A stretch of 64,000 nucleotides of DNA from NCBI RefSeq assembly GCF_000424585.1, contig NZ_AUKE01000004.1:62001-126000 (forward strand). Direction: 5' to 3'. Positions 63,263 to 64,000 of this stretch are shown here, piece by piece (position 1 is the stretch's first letter; every line of letters begins with the position of its first letter). The notes under the pieces were generated by a model. The model searched no databases. It had not been told where the DNA came from and saw only the letters and a list, made by a program, of their open reading frames with translations. The position numbers were made by a program, and so were the translations under genes. Source of the stretch: Butyrivibrio sp. MC2013. GTDB lineage: Bacteria; Bacillota; Clostridia; Lachnospirales; Lachnospiraceae.

Positions 63263-64000
63263 TTATCTTGTTGCCAGAGTGTCGATCTCTGCTTTCCAAC
63301 CCCAATAAGGAGTCATGTCCTTAGGCATTGTATCAACATCGATTCTCTCTGTGGATACTGTTGTGCAATCCTTTCTCTGATAGAGAGGAAGCTCACAGCC
63401 CCAATCCATGATGATTTCCATTGCGTTCTTGTATACAGACTTTCTGTACTCTGTATCAGCACTGGACTTACCTTCTACGATAAGCTCGTCAAGTTCAGGA
63501 TCATCTACAGCATAGTGGTTGGAGTTTGTACCCTCACCATGAGCATTCATGGAGTGATATACCTGAGTCATATCAGGATCAACAGTTGCCTGCCATGCAG
63601 CAGCCCACATCTGAGCTGTGTTGCCTTCAAGAGCGTTATTCCACTCGGAAGTACCAACGTCGGAAAGCTGAAGCTTGATGCCCATGCTCTCAAGATCAGA
63701 AGCAGCAGCTTCTACGATACCGTATGCAGGGTGATCCTGTGTACCGGAACCGGGAATGATCACTTCATATACTGTATCAAAGTCTGTGAACTTGCCTGTA
63801 GCATCATCAAATGTGTAGCCTGCAGCCTTGAAGTATCCAATAGCTGCCTGCTTAGCTGCTTCGTATCTTGCTTCCTCATTCATGGAATCGTCATAGATAG
63901 GATTGCCATCTACGTCTACTGAGTAAGCTGTCTTGTAGCCTTCATCAGCAGGCTTGGGAGCTGCCCATGAAGTATTGGAGATAGGATACTGGATAACAGA
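63263..64000 (-). CDS. oppA: Oligopeptide-binding protein OppA, partial
   Basis: C-terminal part (about 245 residues) of a family 5 extracellular solute-binding protein; the frame runs off the window edge at 64000. Signatures are KAAGYTFDDATGKFTDF, LESMGIKLQLSDVGTSEWNNAL, MWAAAWQATVDPDMTQVYHS, and the C-terminal LYQRKDCTTVST and TPYWGWKAEIDTL. It is the first gene of the opp operon. Confidence 0.92.
   Translation of the reverse strand, partial: SVIQYPISNTSWAAPKPADEGYKTAYSVDVDGNPIYDDSMNEEARYEAAKQAAIGYFKAAGYTFDDATGKFTDFDTVYEVIIPGSGTQDHPAYGIVEAAASDLESMGIKLQLSDVGTSEWNNALEGNTAQMWAAAWQATVDPDMTQVYHSMNAHGEGTNSNHYAVDDPELDELIVEGKSSADTEYRKSVYKNAMEIIMDWGCELPLYQRKDCTTVSTERIDVDTMPKDMTPYWGWKAEIDTLATR

Overview
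The window looks like chromosome of a rumen or gut Lachnospiraceae bacterium, most likely Butyrivibrio or a close relative. This rests on the gene content (GlgC/GlgD pair, a secG-rnr-smpB-ssrA block, Opp operon with M3 peptidases, large exopolysaccharide locus, BspA/InlB-repeat surface protein, Rpn nucleases), moderate GC with AT-rich islands, and strong AGGAGG-type ribosome binding sites. The species is inferred, not shown.

Layout. 0.1-3.9 kb: a large secreted BspA/InlB/Big_2 repeat protein. 4-24.3 kb: an exopolysaccharide locus with GT2 and GT92 glycosyltransferases, a YdjC-type deacetylase, pyruvyl transferase, F420-hydrogenase-beta-like protein, beta-helix protein, Wzx flippase, Alg13/Alg14-like pair, CotH kinase-like protein, Wzz-tyrosine kinase fusion and Wzy polymerase. 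It is interrupted by an IS110-family element and an IS110 remnant. The 6-16.5 kb part is visibly more AT-rich. 24.7-25.3 kb: a c-di-GMP-I (GEMM) riboswitch with an intrinsic terminator ahead of a small unknown gene, divergent from the polysaccharide operon. 25.4-28.4 kb: a RiPP-like cassette (58-aa precursor, HPr-kinase-like protein, asparagine-synthetase-like cyclase) without the usual lasso B or D genes. 28.5-33 kb: glycogen genes glgC/glgD, then a GT32 and a GT11 fucosyltransferase.

33.3-38 kb: a scrambled duplicated module of Rpn nuclease, XRE regulator and HigBA. One copy is intact; the other is broken by microhomology deletions, a group II intron scrap and a P-loop ATPase gene preceded by a 10-bp-phased repeat array. 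38-47.7 kb: a probable alpha-1,6-mannan utilisation locus (GH76, GH125, a further (alpha/alpha)6 glycosidase, CUT1 ABC importer without ATPase, GntR/LacI-type regulator) with shared TGATATATCA-like operator candidates and a striking multi-hairpin element. 48-51.8 kb: tmRNA, smpB, rnr, secG. 52-64 kb: two M3 oligoendopeptidases, a MATE exporter and the Opp peptide importer, whose OppC carries a large extracytoplasmic insertion; OppA runs off the window edge.

Functional picture: secretion of a decorated polysaccharide, possible second-messenger control at its border, surface attack on mannan with import and intracellular finishing, and peptide import coupled to intracellular peptidases. Interspersed palindromic repeats recur at 47.7, 51.4 and 55.7 kb, and a related hairpin unit is tandemly repeated at 41 kb.
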